From Pedosphaera sp. (lineage in GTDB: Bacteria > Verrucomicrobiota > Verrucomicrobiae > Limisphaerales > Pedosphaeraceae): DNA of 9,137 nucleotides. Positions 6,726-9,137 of this stretch are shown here, one piece after another (within the stretch, counting starts at the first letter, position 1; each line of letters begins with the position of its first letter). The notes beneath the pieces are model-generated. The model had not been told where the DNA came from, made no database searches, and worked only from the letters and a program-made list of their open reading frames with translations. A program made the position numbers and the translations under genes. The stretch spans positions 1 through 9,137 of the forward strand of contig JAQGPB010000427.1 of NCBI GenBank assembly GCA_028293265.1, written 5' to 3'.

Positions 6726-7352
6726 ATGCAAAGCCAACGGTTACGTCCCCTCTTTCTGGCTGCGGGAGCGATTGCGCTGATCTGGCTGCTCGCCGCCGCG
6801 GGTTATTCCATCGCGCGGAGTTCGAAAATGACCGTCGAGAAAATCCGGCAGTTTGTGCATTCGATTGACTTCGCGAAATTGTCGCCGGCAGAACGCGCGC
6901 GGGCGCTGGCGGCGCTGGCGGCGAAGCTGAATGCGCTGCCGCGCGAAGACCGGCATCACGCACGCTGGGACGAGGATTGGAAGTCGTGGTTGGCGGTGAT
7001 GACCGAAGCAGAGAAGGAGCAATTCATTGAAGCGACGCTCCCGACCGACATCAAGCAGATGCTGGATGCTTTCGAGGCGATGCCGCCGGAGAAGCGCAAG
7101 AAAACCGTGGATGAAGCGGTGAAAAATTTGCAAAGGGCGCAGGACCAGCAACCGGCAGCGCAGGCGTCGGGAAAGGACGGCAACTCCGGGACGAACGCGC
7201 CGGGGCAGCTCAGCGCGGAGGCGACCCAGCGCATGCAGACATTGGGCTTGAAGACGTTTTACAGCGAGAGTTCGGCCGAAACCAAGGCGGAACTGGCGCC
7301 GTTGCTGGAGGAAGTGCAACACCAGATGGAGAGCGGTCGGTCGTTTCGTTAG
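6726..7352 (+). CDS. single-pass membrane protein of unknown function, paralogue B, next to ABC exporter
   Basis: Family not recognised. 208 aa: basic N-terminus, one transmembrane helix (about residues 8-30, LFLAAGAIALIWLLAAAGY), then a charged helical domain. It is homologous to the protein at 5302-5928: VxSIDFAKLSPAER (44-57) matches VNSVDLARLPSAER there, MTEAEKEQFIEATLPTDIKQ (92-111) matches the core block, and TFYSESSAETKAELAPLLEE (177-196) matches the C-terminal block. The linker at 138-160 (QDQQPAAQASGKDG...) is low-complexity and differs from paralogue A, and the Trp-rich patch is reduced to RWDEDWKSW (80-88). Its stop is 2 bp before the ABC ATPase ATG, so translation is likely coupled and it may be a partner or regulator of that exporter. 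No Shine-Dalgarno is visible. Function is unknown. Confidence 0.82.
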   Translation: MQSQRLRPLFLAAGAIALIWLLAAAGYSIARSSKMTVEKIRQFVHSIDFAKLSPAERARALAALAAKLNALPREDRHHARWDEDWKSWLAVMTEAEKEQFIEATLPTDIKQMLDAFEAMPPEKRKKTVDEAVKNLQRAQDQQPAAQASGKDGNSGTNAPGQLSAEATQRMQTLGLKTFYSESSAETKAELAPLLEEVQHQMESGRSFR

Positions 7353-7354
7353 CA

Positions 7355-8299
7355 ATGATTCAACTCTCCAACGTTCACAAAATTTTCGGCACGCGACCGG
7401 CGGTGGAGGAACTCAACCTGACGGTGCCCGCCGGGGAAATTTTTGGACTGCTCGGCCATAACGGCGCGGGCAAGAGCACGGCCATCGGCATGATGCTGGG
7501 CCAGGTCTGGCCGACGAGCGGCGAGGTTCGCGTGTGCGGTTTCGATGTCATCACACGACGGCAGCAGGCATTGCAAAAGGTCGGCGCGATTTTTGAAGCA
7601 CCGGTCTTTTATGATTATCTCAGCGGCTGGCGGAACCTCGAGATTTTGAGCCATTATACTGCGCGAACTTCACGGCGGCGAATCCAGGAGGTGATTGACT
7701 GGGTGGGTTTGACCGGGCGCGAAAAATCAAAGGTGCGGACTTATTCGCACGGGATGCGCGCGCGGTTGGCGCTGGCGCAAGCGTTGCTGCCGCAACCGGA
7801 ACTGCTGATCTTGGACGAGCCGAGCGACGGGCTTGACCCGGAGGGGATTCATGAAATGCGGCAGACCATTTTGCGGCTGCATCGCGAGATGGGGCTGACG
7901 ATTCTGCTGTCGTCGCATCTGTTGAACGAGGTCGAGCAGCTTTGCACGCGCATCGCGGTGATGAACAAGGGACGGAAGGTTTTTGAGGGCGCGTTGACGG
8001 ACATCAACGGCGACGAGCGCTGGATTTTTCTGCGCGTGAATGATTTTGCCGCCGCGGTGAAACTGTTGCGGCACGCGAATTTGATTGTGGACGAACGCGG
8101 CGGTGATTCCATCGCGCTTGCGCCCCAATCGGGGACCGAGCAGGTGGTGCGCTGCCTGGTGGAGAAGGGCATTTCAGTTTATGAAATCACTTCGCATGAG
8201 CCGACGTTGGAAGATTTTTATCTGTCGCTGATGAAATCCTCGAAGATGGAGGCTGCTGTGCGTGAACCCAAAACTGCGCCCAATCTGATCGCGCGCTAA
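7355..8299 (+). CDS. ABC-2-type transporter ATP-binding protein
   Basis: A 314-aa nucleotide-binding subunit with every expected motif. Walker A is GHNGAGKST (34-42). The Q-loop region IFEAPVFYDYL (79-89) has Glu81 where Gln is usual, as in BcrA/drug-exporter relatives. The signature loop is a YSHGM variant (130-134) of LSGGQ. Walker B LILDE ends in catalytic Glu155, with D-loop DGLDP (158-162) and switch His188 (SSHLL). The C-terminal 100 residues form the short extra domain typical of ABC-2 exporters, ending with the usual HEPTLEDFYLSL block (281-292). It powers the permease encoded 4 bp downstream. The exported substrate is unknown; multidrug, lipid or polymer export and Nat/gliding-type systems all share this fold. 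It starts 2 bp after paralogue B and belongs to the same operon. Confidence 0.93.
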   Translation: MIQLSNVHKIFGTRPAVEELNLTVPAGEIFGLLGHNGAGKSTAIGMMLGQVWPTSGEVRVCGFDVITRRQQALQKVGAIFEAPVFYDYLSGWRNLEILSHYTARTSRRRIQEVIDWVGLTGREKSKVRTYSHGMRARLALAQALLPQPELLILDEPSDGLDPEGIHEMRQTILRLHREMGLTILLSSHLLNEVEQLCTRIAVMNKGRKVFEGALTDINGDERWIFLRVNDFAAAVKLLRHANLIVDERGGDSIALAPQSGTEQVVRCLVEKGISVYEITSHEPTLEDFYLSLMKSSKMEAAVREPKTAPNLIAR

Positions 8300-8303
8300 T
8301 TTT

Positions 8304-9137
8304 ATGTTTCACCTGCAACTGCGCAACGAACTTTGGAAGCTTTTTGGAAAGAAGCGGACTTACATCGGCTTCATCATGTTCCTGCTCGCGCAGAACGGCA
8401 TCATCCTGCTTTATCGCTTCACGCATGCAACCCGGTTCATGATCCGCACGCTGGAAAACAACGGCTTCGATGCAGCGCGTTATATTTCGATACTGACAGT
8501 CAGCACGATCATGGTGACCGCGATGTCGTACACCTTGATGCCGCTTTACGCCGCGCTGGTGGGTGGCGACCTGGTGGCCAAGGAAGCGGAGGACGGCACT
8601 TTGCGCATGATACTTGCCCGACCGGTGACGCGGTTCCGGCTGCTGCTTTTGAAATGGGCGGCGGGAGGCGTGTTCTCTTTCATACTGGTATTCTCGCTGG
8701 GCGTGCTGGGATTGCTGTTTACGTCGTTTTGGTTTCCGTGGGGCCACATGTTTGCGGTGCCGCCGCTTTTGCCTTTTGGAGTATTTGATCCAGCGCGCGG
8801 TCTCCAGTGCTATTCGCTGGGGCTGGTTTGCATGGTTCCCAAGGCCTTAACCATCATGACGCTGGCGTTCATGTTTTCCTGTTTCAACATGAAACCGGCC
8901 GCGGCGACGATTCTGGCGCTTTCGGTGCTGTTTATCAGCAACATCATCCAGGACCTGCCATTCTTTTTGGATTACCGCACATATTTCATCACGTATCACA
9001 TGGACATCTGGCGGGAGGCGGTTGCCGACCGGGTGGCGTGGTGGAAGATCGGTGAATCGTTCAGTTTTTTGGCGGCGTATAATTTAAGTTTCCTGGTGGT
9101 TGGCGCGACGGTTTTTCAGATGCGGGATATTAAGTCG
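8304..9137 (+). CDS. ABC-2-type transporter permease (3' end beyond window)
   Basis: ATG 8304 opens a frame with no stop before the window ends, giving 278 visible residues. Hydrophobic segments lie near 19-37, 64-86, 117-141, 180-218 (two helices) and 254-271. After the second helix comes the ABC-2 permease hallmark GGDLVAKEAEDGTLRMILARPVTR (split here as GGDLVAKEAE, 88-97, and DGTLRMILARPVTR, 97-110), the cytoplasmic coupling segment between helices 2 and 3. The last residues, VFQMRDIKS, resemble the usual end of such permeases, so probably only a few codons are missing. It pairs with the ATPase gene 4 bp upstream to form a half-size exporter that would work as a dimer. The large outer loop around 142-180 (PWGHMFAVPPLLPFG) could be involved in substrate contact, but the substrate is unknown. 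Confidence 0.88.
   Translation, partial: MFHLQLRNELWKLFGKKRTYIGFIMFLLAQNGIILLYRFTHATRFMIRTLENNGFDAARYISILTVSTIMVTAMSYTLMPLYAALVGGDLVAKEAEDGTLRMILARPVTRFRLLLLKWAAGGVFSFILVFSLGVLGLLFTSFWFPWGHMFAVPPLLPFGVFDPARGLQCYSLGLVCMVPKALTIMTLAFMFSCFNMKPAAATILALSVLFISNIIQDLPFFLDYRTYFITYHMDIWREAVADRVAWWKIGESFSFLAAYNLSFLVVGATVFQMRDIKS

Noticed and set aside
5302..7352. Whether the paralogue pair marks a transposon or recombination cassette
   Set aside because: No terminal inverted repeats, target duplications or transposase/integrase are visible, and DNA similarity is patchy outside the conserved protein blocks, so old gene duplication is the simpler reading.
8333..9055. Plus-strand open frames 8333-8788 and 8807-9055
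   Set aside because: They are shadows of the permease frame, which runs unbroken from 8304 to the window end and carries the ABC-2 hallmark and membrane segments.

Overview
The window (about 9.1 kb, moderately GC-rich) looks like chromosomal DNA of a Verrucomicrobiota bacterium, most likely of the Pedosphaerales/Limisphaerales type. The evidence is a lone type II/IV pseudopilin-like protein with an [10 protein letters not shown] start and a C-terminal YADGH motif, and a secreted sugar-processing cluster (Gfo/Idh/MocA oxidoreductase, TIM-barrel isomerase, ThuA). Recognisable Shine-Dalgarno sequences are also scarce. This placement is inferred from protein style, not from a marker gene. No rRNA, tRNA, CRISPR array, insertion sequence or phage gene was seen.

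Region 1 (1-3883, + strand) is a carbohydrate cluster: the C-terminal part of a Gfo/Idh/MocA oxidoreductase (cut by the window edge), a Tat-exported sugar isomerase/epimerase-like TIM barrel, a Sec-exported ThuA-like protein, and an MFS transporter with a sugar-porter-like PETKG end. The set fits oxidation of a sugar or glycoside to a keto-sugar outside the cytoplasm, further processing there, and uptake of the product. The substrate cannot be read from sequence.

Region 2 (3956-5128, - strand) is a secreted clan GH-A (GH5-like) glycoside hydrolase with both catalytic glutamates visible. It converges on the MFS gene and diverges from region 3. It may supply sugars to region 1.

Region 3 (5302-9137, + strand) is the less ordinary part. 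Two paralogous single-pass membrane proteins of unknown function, both 208 aa with the preferred starts, flank a pseudopilin-like gene. The second paralogue lies 2 bp before an ABC-2-type ATPase gene, which lies 4 bp before its permease gene (cut by the window edge). Between the pseudopilin and the second paralogue is a 90-bp RNA-structure region. It holds an intrinsic terminator (stem plus T6) and an upstream stem that uses the same bases, so the two are mutually exclusive in the manner of an attenuator. The paralogue pair and this structured leader are the best candidates for undescribed biology here.
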